This document shows, one piece after another, positions 46,400 to 56,910 of a stretch of DNA of 64,000 nt. Numbering within the stretch: position 1 is the first letter of the stretch; every line of letters starts with the position of its first letter. The stretch is from Uranotaenia lowii (Eukaryota; Arthropoda; Insecta; Diptera; Culicidae), in contig NC_073691.1 in assembly GCF_029784155.1 (NCBI RefSeq), forward strand, positions 139,554,433 through 139,618,432, read 5' to 3'. The notes under the pieces are model-generated. The model saw only the letters and a list, made by a program, of their open reading frames with translations. It was not told where the DNA came from and searched no databases. The translations under genes and the position numbers were made by a program.

Positions 46400-46458
46400 T
46401 ACTCGTCTCTGGTTTGTAATCAGACGATCGCGGATCGAATCCCGCCGCCCCCAACTAG
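46400..46458 (+). other. tRNA-like 3' half, probably SINE or tRNA relic
   Basis: TCTGG-TTTGTAA-TCAGA could form an anticodon arm, and GCGGATCGAATCCCGC a T arm, followed by GCCCCCA. No matching acceptor or D arm is present upstream, so it is not a functional tRNA. Confidence 0.4.
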
Positions 46459-46605
46459 GTTAAGGAAATTTCGTAAGTCCACCGATGTTAAAAGGAACAC
46501 ACACACAACGAAAAATGAAAAACACGATGAAACAAAAATAGGATTGTAAACTCTACTGAGTATAAAAGAATGCAAAATATCTCTACGGAGTATAAAAGAT
46601 TGAAA

Positions 46606-49600
46606 GGGGCCGTTCACTAATTACGTAAGCACGATTTTGGAAATTTTTAACCCTCCCTCTCCCCCTGGTAAGAAAAAGTAAGATTTTTCAAAACCCCCCC
46701 TCCCCCCCCTAGTAAGATCTTACGTTTTTTATTCTATCAGAAACTGACTCGTTTTTTTCGAAAATAGCTTGAATATATTAAAATGTGACATCCATGCATC
46801 AAAGCAAAGCACATTTTAAGTAACACTATCTTATAACTGCATTTGAAAAGACCATTTTCCACGAAACAACAGATGAAATGTCATAAACGATTATAGAAAA
46901 CATTATTTAAGACATAGCATGTTCGGGGTTGAAATAATCTTCCATAAATTTCCACAATCGAATAAACAATATAAAACAATATAAAATCTGAATTTCGATA
47001 AAAAAAAAAAAAGAGTGAAATATCAGGTTAGCTCAAGGTACCATAAAAATGTTATGTTTTTGACCTGAACATCATGAAAATCTAAAAATAATTCATTCTA
47101 TACTAGGGTAAATGTACCTAAGACAACGGCTTAAGGAAGCTTTTTTCATCAATTCAATAGAATTGCCTTCCATGTAGATTTAAAACTGATATTTATTCAT
47201 TGAACTATGTTTCGAATACTGTTTTATGAAACTATGAAGGAAATAGATCAATCCATTACGTACTTTTGAGTCAATTTATGATTTATTTTCCTCATTCAAG
47301 TTCCTTCATTGTCGTACCAGGTTCCTAATTCCGTCGTACAAGGAGACCGAAATTGTCTCAATTTATTCCACCCTCTTCAGAAATACATTTAAAACTTTGC
47401 GGTTGCGGTTCACGCAATTGGCATCAGCTTACATCGAACGGATCAACCGCGCAGGATAACAGCAGAAGTTCTCTCGAGTAACCAGTCGCAATAAGCTATG
47501 AAACTAGGATAGCTTTATTGTAAAAAGGTCTACCATTGCTTGGCTAATGCATCTGCAGGCAGCAAAATATTATACCTTCTATTCAATTATACCGAAATTG
47601 TCTCAAACTATTCCTCCCTCATGAGGTATAGATTTGAAATTTTGCGGTTGCGGTTCATATAAATGCGATTATTTACTTCGCACGGATCGACCGCGCAGGA
47701 TAACTGCAAAGTTCGAATGAGATCTAAGTCGCAATAAAATTGACTTGCCAAGAAATCCCAAGGTAGCGTTTTTGTAGGTAGGTACCATTGCTTGCCTAAG
47801 GCAATTGCAGGCAGCACAATATTAGACCTTACAAATTGAATCCACCCTGTAAATGTATTTTGTACCAACACACTCTCCAACGGACAGAGCTGCCATGATC
47901 CAAGATTTGTCTGTAAAATAAGATTTTATAACATTCAAACAGACATTTTTCACAAATTATTTGGCACAAATTTACACAGTAACTGCATATATTTAAAGAA
48001 CATCAACATTTGTAATAGTACTATATGTTTTTCTACGCAATGAGACTGAATAGTAAGACATTTGAAGAGAGGCAGAATCACACTTGCGTTTTGTCAACAT
48101 GTGTATTCTTATGCATGTGGGAACCCTGGCGAAAGATATCGACACAAAGCAAAGCCACGTTGATGCGAGTAATGCGCATTAGACTGGTTCAGCTCATCTA
48201 TTCAAATTTTTGCAAAAATGTTTTTGGAAATTGACGCTTCGTTATTCCAACATTTTGTTGTTTGGGTTCAAATTTTAGGGAAATGACGTAGAGTAATCCA
48301 ACTGAAATTAAACTTTTCGACTTTTTTCATTCAAATTGTAATATGTCTAAAACGACAAAACATCTTTTGTTGAAAATTCACCGAGAATTTATAAAAATGC
48401 AGCAAATATGAGTCAAGTATTAAAACTTATACGGTAAAAATCAGAATATAAGCGGGTTTGATTTTGTTGAATTTTGAACGATTATATGTACAAAAAATCA
48501 TATCTACCGATTTTTTATCCAAACTTGTATTTAGATCCAAACCAGAGACTCATGAACTCTTATTTCAAAGTTTAAATGATCCATTCATCCAAATTCTCTT
48601 GTCATTTTGACCTTCAACGGGAATTTTTTGCATCGTTTTTCTATGCATCGTAAAGATTCAATAAAAATCGAGGTTTTCGGTCCAGGAATTGAAATTTTGT
48701 CCTCGAGTTGATCCCAATTTAGAGAATTTCTGTAAACTGCAGACCATTCTGTAGAGCAAAGCGTTTGGTCGTATGTGAGATATTGCAGTTTGAATGCAAA
48801 AAGTTTAAAAAGTCTTATTTTTAAACAATTGATGTATCTCATGTTTCAAACACTTCAGAAAGGTTTAGTGCCATCAGATAATAGAACAAAAAATAATCAA
48901 ATCTTAAAATATGAAATAATTTTGAAGAAACAATGTCATTGGAGTTGAATGTTAGAAATGTGAAAGTTGGAGATATTCTTGCGTGCACCCAAACGTCTAT
49001 TTAATAAGGCACGATACTGTTAGTAAATATTTTGTAAAACACCAACCACTAAGCTGAAAAATCCATCAATTCTTTGTTAATTTGAAACCATGCATCATAA
49101 GCAATGCTGAATACATTCAAGTAATTTATTAATATAAATGGACTTTTTGCACTTATCTCCCAGCGCATCAAGTTCCTAGCTTCAAAATAAACAAAATTAC
49201 TGTGTTGTGTTGTGATTACTTGGAAACCCATTATGTTCATTCTCTATGAGTCCGACTGTGTTCAGCAAAAAATAGTAAAAATGAACCGGTCTAATTCCAA
49301 TTTTTGCAAAACGGTTTCCTATTCCTGTCGCAAAATTACGACGAATGATGGGGCCCGAGCGGTTCGATTTCAATCGAATATTGGCAAATTTATATAGTTC
49401 AGATTAGTTTGAAATCATTTTTCTTATTTTATTTCAACACTTTTCTGTCGAATTTTATGATTTTGATCGTTATATGCATTGACAGGAAGCGAAAAAACAA
49501 AGAAACACGTTGGGGGGATCACTAAGTTCGTTTTACAATATGGCGGAGTGCGTCAATAATTCAATTCACTTCGCGATTTCAATATCAAATAAATTAAGAA

Positions 49601-50416
49601 ATAGTTTTAAAAGTGACAAATTTGTGATAGAAAATAAATTCACAAGCTTAAGTTTATCATGTGAAGTAGCCAATTAAAGTGGAAAGTGATTTTTCGGCTC
49701 TAAAACATGCATTCTTGAATTGCGACGAATCAGAGGGATACGACGGAGGAGGGTACACCTACCCTACTAGAATTGGTGCAAAACGGTTAACGACTATTAC
49801 GTTGACTAACCTCAAAGCTCAGACTGATTTCAGCAGTAAGCGATAAAGTTTGAGACTTTTTTTTTGGTAAATTGTTTGTAAAATTTAGAGTTGCTATTGT
49901 CTATCACTGAAAAAACTGTCAAGAAATTCATTATCTAAAGCGCCTCATATTGATCTTCAAAGATTTTCTCTTGATGATGCCATTTTCGAAACATTATGGA
50001 TACAAATCGTGGTGTCACAACGCGCCACTTTCCTTTTTGTTTCTATATGTTTCTCAATTTAAAAGATTGTTATTGATGAAAAGAGTAAAGCGACGATCTT
50101 TTTTAATAACGTGATTTAGTGTTTTTGATGACATGTTAGTTTGAATTGGTTATCTCAAAATTTCTGGAATTTTTTTATTAATTCAAAGACAATGAAAGAT
50201 AAATAAAATAACATCAAAAATAACCAACAAATAGGTAGTGAAAAAAATCTGAGTAATATGGTTTCGTATGGGTGTAACGAATTATCAATGTAACATTTCT
50301 TACGTAAGATTTTTGGAAACCCCCCCTACCCCCCTAGTAAGAAATCGTAAGCAAATGTGAAACCTCCCCACCCCCCCCCCCCCCCCTATGTGCTTACGTA
50401 ATTAGTGAACGGCCCC
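46606..50416. mobile_element. GGGGCC-ended element X, copy 2, inverted, hosting repeat B copy 2
   Basis: The perfect inverted ends are the same as at 33938-37020. Flanks are AAA and TAA, a weaker 3-bp match than in copy 1. The outer parts align, reversed, with copy 1, while 47106-49764 is an insertion absent from copy 1. Confidence 0.8.
47106..49764. mobile_element. Repeat B, copy 2, complete TA-flanked element, 2.66 kb
   Basis: The ends GGGTAAATGTACC and (inverted) GGGTAGGTGTACC lie between TA dinucleotides (47104-47105 and 49765-49766). Copy X1 shows the empty site CATTCTATACTACC. It aligns inverted with the five pieces of copy B1 and lacks every insertion found there. The short frame from 48025 (MFFYAMRLNSKTFEERQNH) also appears in B1, but the differences I checked are amino acid replacements, so coding is not supported. 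Confidence 0.8.
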
Positions 50417-50463
50417 TAAATTGTACGGAGTATAAACAGAAACCTTGGTCATACTCTCTGTGA

Positions 50464-50718
50464 CTAGACCATTATAGGAGCTAGTCGATAATGGAGTTCC
50501 AAGTCATCGGCGAATAGAATCAGAACTGGGAAAATTCCTTTGGAGCAACTGAATGGTATTCTAGTCGACAATGCAGCTATCCTGAAAGTGACAGCTAAAC
50601 TCAAAAGATCACCTTCTATAGGCCCGGGCGGTATACCAGCTACTTTTTTGAAGCGTTTTATGCCATATCTGCTGACACCCATCAGGCACATCTTTCAATC
50701 ATCGCTGGCCTGCGCAAA
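50464..50718 (+). pseudogene. CR1/Jockey-group LINE fragment, N-terminal reverse transcriptase region
   Basis: The frame contains LKRSPSIGPGGIPATFLKRF, then LLTPIRHIFQSSLACA, matching residues 249-285 of the 743-aa LINE protein at 14911-17142 (LKSSFSPGPDGIPSVVYKR). It is interrupted by the element starting at 50719. The usual SPGPDGIP has become SIGPGGIP. Confidence 0.7.
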
Positions 50719-50866
50719 CCAGACAACATTTGATGTGTATTAAGAATTTGCAACACAAATATACGTGCAAATATACGTGTAAACATATCGTATATAATGC
50801 AGTAAATCCAGTATATGTAGATATACGTATCATTTTGGAGGCCATATGGGTACATTAGCAAACAAA

Positions 50867-51800
50867 TTTTTTTTTTTTTTTTTTACTTTATTCGACTTTA
50901 TTACGACCGAAGAAGTTTGAAAAACTGTTGACGGTCTTTAAACGGTGATACTATTTTTAGTGCAGTGTGTGTTTGCTTTTCCTTAAATACTACTTAAGTT
51001 TAAAACTCTCTTAACTGCCTCTAGGGGAAAGAGAAGGAAGGAATAGGGAATGGGGATTAGGATAAATATTTGGAAAAGGAAGGGTAAAGGATGGATTTGG
51101 GGTGATACTTTAATTTCCCACGCCAGGTTGCACACGGTTGTGAAGACCATTTCCTGTCCTCTCCTCCCAAGAGCCCATGGTTATGACAAGGTTTACCGCG
51201 CTTGTCACGCGTTACTTTTGTGGCAAACTGTTTCTTGGGAGGTCCGTGCAGTATAGATTTTGGTATTTGGTTGTAGAAGCATAGTAAAATCACACCCCTC
51301 CACTAGCCATACTATCTATGTACAGTGTGGTTTCGTAAGAGCGGGAGGACTCTACTGTGCTGATTTTCGTTAAACGGGTAATTGTTTTGATTAAGGTTTA
51401 AGAATAATTTCACTTCTTTTTTAAAACTCAAAAAACTGTGTAAACATTTTAGTTCACTTGGAAGTGAGTTGAACATGCTAACTCCTCTATTCACAACACT
51501 TTTTTGGGCAAAAGTGGTTCGTAGTCTTCTTGTTAACAGATTTATGTGTGCCGAACTTCTAGTATTATGACTATGAGATTCAGATGTAAGGGAAAAATCT
51601 AGTTGATGTTTGATAAGATTGTTTAAAACTTTGTATATGTACTGGCATAGTTCAAAGATATTTAGCATATCCAGCGATAGCACTCTCGAATTATAAAGCA
51701 GTGCAGTTGGATGTAGTAAGGGAATTCTTGATTTGGATTGTATTGAATAACGATTTGCACGATTTTTCATGCGAATCATTTACGACTGCCCTGATTCTTT
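50867..51800 (-). mobile_element. LINE 3' fragment, minus strand, with poly(A)
   Basis: T's at 50867-50884 are the poly(A) of a minus-strand LINE. The coding end lies at 51312-51779, and the 3' UTR between is non-coding. The upstream edge is approximate. Confidence 0.65.
51312..51779 (-). pseudogene. C-terminal tail of a CR1/L2-like LINE protein
   Basis: 155 residues include LNIFELCQYIYKVLNNLI, then HSHNTRSS, and FNSLPSELKCLHSFLSFKKE. The order Y-(V)-L-N, NTR, W/FN-LP-(E), FK is the conserved end of LINE proteins of this group. The frame is open, but the rest of the protein is absent. Confidence 0.65.
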
Positions 51801-51994
51801 TTGGAATATACTATGACAATTTTCATCATCATATACATAGATGATTGAGGTTGTAATCTTGTAGGTCTTCGCTCGATATGCGATTGGGAATATCTTTATA
51901 CAAGACTTTTACAACAATATGGAAAGTTTGACGACATATTTGGTCGTCTTCTGCGTGCTCTTATTTTCCGTCAGTTGAATAAAAATAAGATAAT

Positions 51995-52285
51995 TTAAAA
52001 AATGGAGTTTTTGCTGTCAAATTCTGCTGCTGAACTGCTCTTATGGATTGGCAGACCGTCTACGTTGATGTTGAGCGAAATTGATGAGGGCTTATTAGTT
52101 GAAGTCAATGCTTTGCGCAGGCAGCTCTCAACACCCTGATGCGAATACTTTTCACCATCCCCCATACTGATTATGCTCAGATTTCTGGGCGTCCTCAAAA
52201 TGGTGCGGGAATCGCTCGGAAGATTTAGATGAAAGTCAGAGTTCAGAATTCCTACAAGGGAGTTCTAAGCAGCGTGGGTTATATG
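51995..52285 (-). pseudogene. Fragment of a multicopy arthropod protein, VDGLP-SS family
   Basis: Reading on from before the first Met, the minus frame gives NSDFHLNLPSDSRTILRTPR, then GEKYSHQGVESCL and ISLNINVDGLPIHKSSS. This pattern (LP-D-RTLL-TPR, HxGL, IN-DGLP--KSS) is known to me from multicopy, transposon-associated arthropod proteins of unknown function. A stop closes it at both ends. Upstream TAG AAC could be a decayed splice acceptor. Confidence 0.5.
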
Positions 52286-52373
52286 GAATTCGGTAGATCA
52301 GTTTCGAATTTTTTCAACTAGTCTTGTGCTACCAGCTAAAAAATTAAGACTGTAATTTAACCATATAGGTGTA

Positions 52374-53150
52374 TACTGCCGTTCTAAGCAAGAATGTCCC
52401 ATGTGACTTTTGGGCCATTTTCACTATTTTGCTGAAAACGGTCTATTTTAGTGTTAACTTTCGCATAAAAACACAAACAAGTATACTTTGTTCTGAACTT
52501 ATACGAAATTTTCATCAAGGGTGTTGTCTCTATGTTGATAGTTCTACGCAAGAATGTCACACTAGAGAAAATTCTATGAAAAATGCAAATTTTATCAAAA
52601 AATTGTCTTAAGATGAGTTCAAACTGTTGAATTTAATGTTATTCACTGAAAAGAACACTAAAATAGAGGGCAGAGGATGAGCGAGAAGCCTTGAGCGTTT
52701 TATTCATAGAAATTTTCACTAAACACTTTTCGGTAGGCACTACTTACAAGATTCATACTCAACTATACATTTTTATAAACAAAAAGGAACGTATTTCTCA
52801 AATTATGGTTTAACTTGAGTTTTTGGAAAACAAAACTACGCAAGCTTTTAAAATGATAGAAAAATTGTAGCGGTTTGACAGTTTTTCGTAGAACTAGCAT
52901 CGGCATGCGTTCTGATTCTACGCAAAAGTGTCACACGGAGCATTTTTGGCTCTTATTGCTGTTTTTTTTTGTAGGAAATGTAATTTTTTGGCAGAAAACA
53001 TTGTAAAATGATTAACTTGAACTGTTCACTACGAAAAAACTGTCGATGAATTTTTAGTTTGAGAGAAAAATTGGAAATATAGCTGATATTTCTCGTTTTT
53101 CTCGTTCGCACGTTTTTCCACATGGGACAATCTTGCTTAGAACGGCAGTA
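52374..53150. mobile_element. TA-flanked MITE with TACTGCCGTTCTAAGCAAGA ends
   Basis: Inverted ends of about 33 bp continue to TGTCCCATGTG with one mismatch and are flanked by TA. Variants of the terminus (TTCTACGCAAGAATGTCACAC at about 52540, TTCTACGCAAAAGTGTCACAC at about 52916) lie inside. No ORF. Confidence 0.8.
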
Positions 53151-53809
53151 TAACAACAGTATCTTACAGTTTTCAGAGGCTTCCTGATCTTTATCGGAAT
53201 TTTCCTGTGAATTTTTATTTACATCGACAGGTACGATATTAGATAGAGCATCGGCCTGGATTTCGGGTAAAAATGTTTCGCCGCTGCGCTCAATATGAAC
53301 ACTCTGGGAAGAACTTTGGTAATAAACCTTAGTTCTTTTCTATCGCTGAACTAATCGACTGTAGGTACCATTCCTCCGACATTTTTTATTTTTTTTTATT
53401 AAAATATAATGTCTCATTTAAGCAATCTTGTTTGATATAAAAAGTGTACTTTCTGCTAAGATCTTACACCTGGTTGTTATGATAATATAAATCGTATTTC
53501 ATGTTACAAAAAATTTTAATTTTGAATTATTTTATGCATAGCACGACAAAATCTTTCAATCACGGCTGTTAATCGTATATCGGTCGTTTCACGGATTTTT
53601 TGCGAATTGTCGTACACAAAAGTCGAGTTCATATATGTACATAAATACGAGTATCCCTTCTTGTCGTAATAAAATCATGCAATGCATATAAATACGATAA
53701 AGATTATGTATGGACCGCACATTGTAGGTGCAGGTATACGAAAATGAGTTAAAATAACATTCTATACGATATAATCTGTAAAATAAAATACGACTCCTGG
53801 TTGTCTGGG
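53151..53809. other. No gene recognised
   Basis: AT-rich, with ATACGA/TCGTAT motifs toward the right end. No ORF of interest. Confidence 0.4.
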
Positions 53810-54166
53810 AAGGCGAAAGTCGGAATTGAGCAGGCATATATCGGGTCAGCCAAAGCAGCAGACGCTTCGCTGGAAAAGGCAGTTAAAAAAGCTTGTAGAC
53901 GAGCCAAGAGAGCCTAGACAAACTCCTTTGACGAAGACGAAGAAAGAGATGCTGCCATTGGAGATATCCGCTTACTGTGTGACATCTCTCGCCCTCTACA
54001 TGAAATCCAATATAGCATCTGGAATCGATTGCATTCCTGCTGAAAGTCAACCCAGCCCTATCAGCACAAATGTTGCATCGTCTTTTCGCTGACATCTGGG
54101 ATACTCTCGAAAAAAGGAGAACTCGCAGAGTGTGTTAACTGGCGTGGCATAACGTTGATCTGTATA
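53810..54166 (+). pseudogene. RTE-clade LINE fragment, before and into the reverse transcriptase
   Basis: Pieces in three frames read KAVKKACRRAKRA, EERDAAIGDIRLLCDISR, MKSNIASGIDCIPAES, LFADIWDTLEK and NWRGITLICI. Together they follow the order of the region upstream of reverse transcriptase in mosquito RTE elements. A stretch between DISR and MKSN is deleted. The fragment ends where the CR1/Jockey-group LINE starts. Confidence 0.7.
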
Positions 54167-54174
54167 GTGTATCT

Positions 54175-55021
54175 GTATCTCCGCTCTATGCGCGATCGCC
54201 AAACTGTTTGAACTGGTTGTTTGGTATTCAATTTTCTCCTTAAGCAAGCATCACCTCTCTAACAGTCAGCACGGGTTGATGCCTAAACGATCCACGACTA
54301 CAAACCTACTGAGTTTTACATCGTTTGTGCAGGACAGCATTGCCAAAAAAAACTCAAACTGACGCCATTTACACAGATCTCTCTGCGGCGTTCGATAAGG
54401 TGAACCACGATATTTCAATCGCAAAGCTCGAACGTTTAGGCTTTTGTGGTTTCCTATTGAATTGGTTCCGGGGCTACTTATTGGAAAGTTATCCGTTTGT
54501 ACTGGTGAATCCTTTTCTGGGCAGTTCGTTGCCTTTTCAGGAGTGCCCCAAGGAAGTCATTTGGGACCGATAACTCTCGCTCCTCGGAAGAACCTGAACA
54601 ACATCAGCTACCTGCAACAGCAAGTCACCGTTTTTGCTCACTGGTGCGACAATAATTACTTGCCCTTGAGCCGCAGTAAATGCTCGGTAATATCGTTTTC
54701 CCGTGAGCGGCACCGTCTTTTTACAGAATACATCCTCGAAGATGAAACCATCATCCGGGTGGACCACATCGACGATCTGGAGCCTTGGATTCTTGTTTCG
54801 TATGGCCAAAGACTTCAAAGACGTATATTGCCTGAAAAGTCTTTATTGCTGCTTAGTTCGTTCTATTCTCGAGTACGCTTCAGCTTTTTAGTGCCCTTTC
54901 TACCAGAACGGAGCTGAAAAAATCGAGGCTGTCCAGCGACGCTTCTTGCGGTACGCTCTATGACAACTGAACTGGCAAGATCCGTTTCGTTTACCAATCT
55001 ATGAAAACCGCTGCCGTCTCA
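54175..55021 (+). pseudogene. LINE reverse transcriptase remnant
   Basis: Order seen: CAIAKLFELVV, a block with NDPRLQTY, then IYTDLSAAFDKVNHDI (first catalytic Asp), GVPQGSHLGP near 54543, a gap where the YADD box should be, FAHWCDNNYLPLSRSKC, LGFLFRMAKDFKDVYCLKSL and CLVRSILEYASAFW. These match residues 322-600 of the 743-aa protein at 14911. Losing the YADD box and several frame changes make it inactive. Confidence 0.75.
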
Positions 55022-55023
55022 TA

Positions 55024-56202
55024 AAGGGTGATACGGTCAAAATTTGGTCAATATCAACTCGACGTATTTCTTTCAATTTTGCATTTAAAAAACCTGAACA
55101 CACGTCATTTTGAAGATGTGTGTGTGTGTAGAATGTTGCTCCTATTTTGATTTTGGAATTCACTCTTCAGTTGTCAAAATGCCGTCCAAGGAAGAAGAGC
55201 AGCGTATCAAAATTTTCCTCGCGCATCGCGAAAGTCCGAGCAACTCGCACGCAAAGCTGGCAAAATCACTAAAAGTTGCCAAATCAACCGTTACAAATGT
55301 AATTAAAGTGTTTGGGGAACGTTTGTCGACAGTCAGGTAGTCTGGATAGGGGGTAAATCGAAAACCAGAAGCCGCTGAGATGACACAGAGATTTGCCGGT
55401 AGTTTCAAGCGAAACCCTAACCTCTCTCTCCGAGATGCCGCAAATAAGCTGTGTGTATCGTCTACAACCGTGCATCGAACCAAAAAAAGATCCGGGCTAT
55501 CGACTTACAAGAAGGTAGTGACTCCAAATCGCGATGATAAACAAAATACGACGGCCAAAGCGCGATCCCGGAGGCTGTACACGACGATGCTGAAGAAGTT
55601 TGACTGCGTGGTAATGAACGACGAAACCTACGTCAAAGCTGACTACAAGCAGCTTCTGGGACAGGAGTTTTATACGACAAAAAGAAGGGGAAAGGTAGCA
55701 GATATTTTCAAGCACATGAAACTGTCAAAGTTCGCGAAGAAATATCTGGTTTGGCAAGCCATCTGTACCTGTGGCTTGAAAAGCAGCATTTTCATAGCTT
55801 CCGGGACTATCAACCAAGAAATTAACGTGAAAGAGTGTTTGAATAAACGTCTGCTGCCTTTCCTGAAGAAACACGGTTGTTCCGAACTATTTTGACCGGA
55901 TTTGGAATCTTGCCATTACGGTTAAAAGGCCATGGAGTGGTACGCCGCCAATAACGTGCAGGTGGTTCCCAAGGCAAACTGGCTTTCTGCGGCGAAGAAG
56001 ATGGACAAGGTGGCTGAACAAAATCTGATGGCAGGGATTAAACGGTAGGCCCGGCGATTCGAATTTGGAAAACCGGAAGCCTAACTGAATATTTTTCCTG
56101 AATTTGATACTAATTAAACTTAGAAAAGAAATTTAATTTGATTTTTTAAATAAACGATTTCATCGATTTACACGCGTTTTTCCTTGACCAAATTTTGACC
56201 TT
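55024..56202 (+). mobile_element. ITmD37E-type Tc1/mariner element inside the LINE
   Basis: The left end AAGGGTGATACGGTCAAAAT and inverse right end AAAGGTCAAAATTTGGTCAA share the TCAAAATTTGGTCAA block, with about 9 bp missing from the right end. TA lies on both sides (55022-55023 and 56203-56204). Joining across the insertion restores the LINE frame (CRLI then GLDTLQIR). Confidence 0.85.
55179..56055 (+). pseudogene. ITmD37E transposase remnant lacking the catalytic Glu
   Basis: Order seen: MPSKEEEQRIKIFL with helix-turn-helix SHAKLAKSLKVAKSTVTNVI; a stop at about 55338; LSLRDAANKLCVSSTTVHRT; MNDETYVKADY (first Asp); FAKKYLVWQAICTCG; and PDLESCHYG (second Asp) after a stop at 55893. WYAANNVQVVPKAN then joins directly to WLSAAKKMDK. 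The PPN---LRPIE segment with the catalytic Glu, about 35 residues, is deleted. Confidence 0.8.
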
Positions 56203-56575
56203 TAGGCTTAGATACGCTTCAAATTCGCTGAAATGCTACTCGTTATCGCGGATCTTCTCACATCAAGAATCGACTGCCTTGAGCTTTTGGAAGCCATACT
56301 AGCGTACGACCCCGAGGATTACAAAACCAGAACCTGCAGCTCTATGTTCCCATTCGCCTGAACAATTACGGGGCTAACTGCGGGAGTTCTAAAAACTTTT
56401 ATTCGCATTTCCGAACATTTCGACTTCGACGTCTGAACGTGGTCCGAAGAAAATTTCAAGTGTATCAAGTATTGTGTTGTTTAATGATGATACATATTAA
56501 TTTTAATATGTTAGTTATAGTGTAATCATAAATTGTAGTCGTTCAACACGTGATCCGTTGATTTTTTTAAACAAT

Positions 56576-56910
56576 AAACAACGCTACGCTACGAATCAAC
56601 TAATTTCAGGACTCACTTCTGCTGAAAAAACGCTACGCTACGAATTAACGAGTTTCAGGACTCTCTTCTGCTGGTGTTCGTGGATTTCGAAAATGCATTC
56701 GACCGACTGAACCACGAAAACGTTTGGGCTGCTCTTAGAAGGCGAGGAGTCCCTGAGAAGCTAGTCCATCTCATCAAAGCAGAGTATTTACGAGGCATTT
56801 TCGTGTAAGGTCTTGCACGAACGGTGTCTTGCCCGATCCAATCCCGGTAACTACTGGAGTGAGACAAGGACGTATTTTATCAATTTTCTCCTCTCCTTGC
56901 TCGCGACGTC
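56576..56910 (+). pseudogene. RTE-clade LINE fragment, reverse transcriptase core
   Basis: The frame reads NEFQDSLLLVFVDFENAFD, then RLNHENVWAALRRRGVPEK, LHERCLA and, in another frame, TTGVRQGRILS. This is the first-Asp region of an RTE reverse transcriptase and continues the fragment at 53810-54166. Just before it, a stretch of about 55 bp (ACGCTACGCTACGAATCAAC...) is present twice in tandem. Confidence 0.75.

Larger units (their letters stand above)
50719..53808. mobile_element. Probable DNA element with CCAGACAAC ends, containing other elements
   Basis: CCAGACAAC at 50719-50727 and GTTGTCTGG at 53800-53808 are inverted. Both sides are followed inward by TATACG/CGTATA-rich DNA like that at 17.3-18.2 kb. 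No clear target duplication. A LINE fragment, a MITE and a protein relic lie inside, so the boundaries carry moderate doubt. Confidence 0.45.
54170..56570 (+). mobile_element. CR1/Jockey-group LINE, decayed, split by an ITmD37E element
   Basis: Reverse transcriptase blocks and a C-terminal region run to 55022, resume at 56205 and end near 56570 after a short 3' UTR. It sits between two RTE fragments (53810-54166 and 56576-56910), apparently as an insertion in an RTE copy. Confidence 0.65.

Noticed and set aside
46400..46458. Functional tRNA-Thr (TGT anticodon)
   Set aside because: Anticodon and T arms can be drawn, but there is no acceptor partner for GCCCCCA and no D arm.
50358..50387. C runs near 50366 and G runs near 33969-33988 as a telomere-like or G-quadruplex system
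   Set aside because: They lie at matching positions inside the ends of both copies of element X, so they are part of that element's terminal structure.
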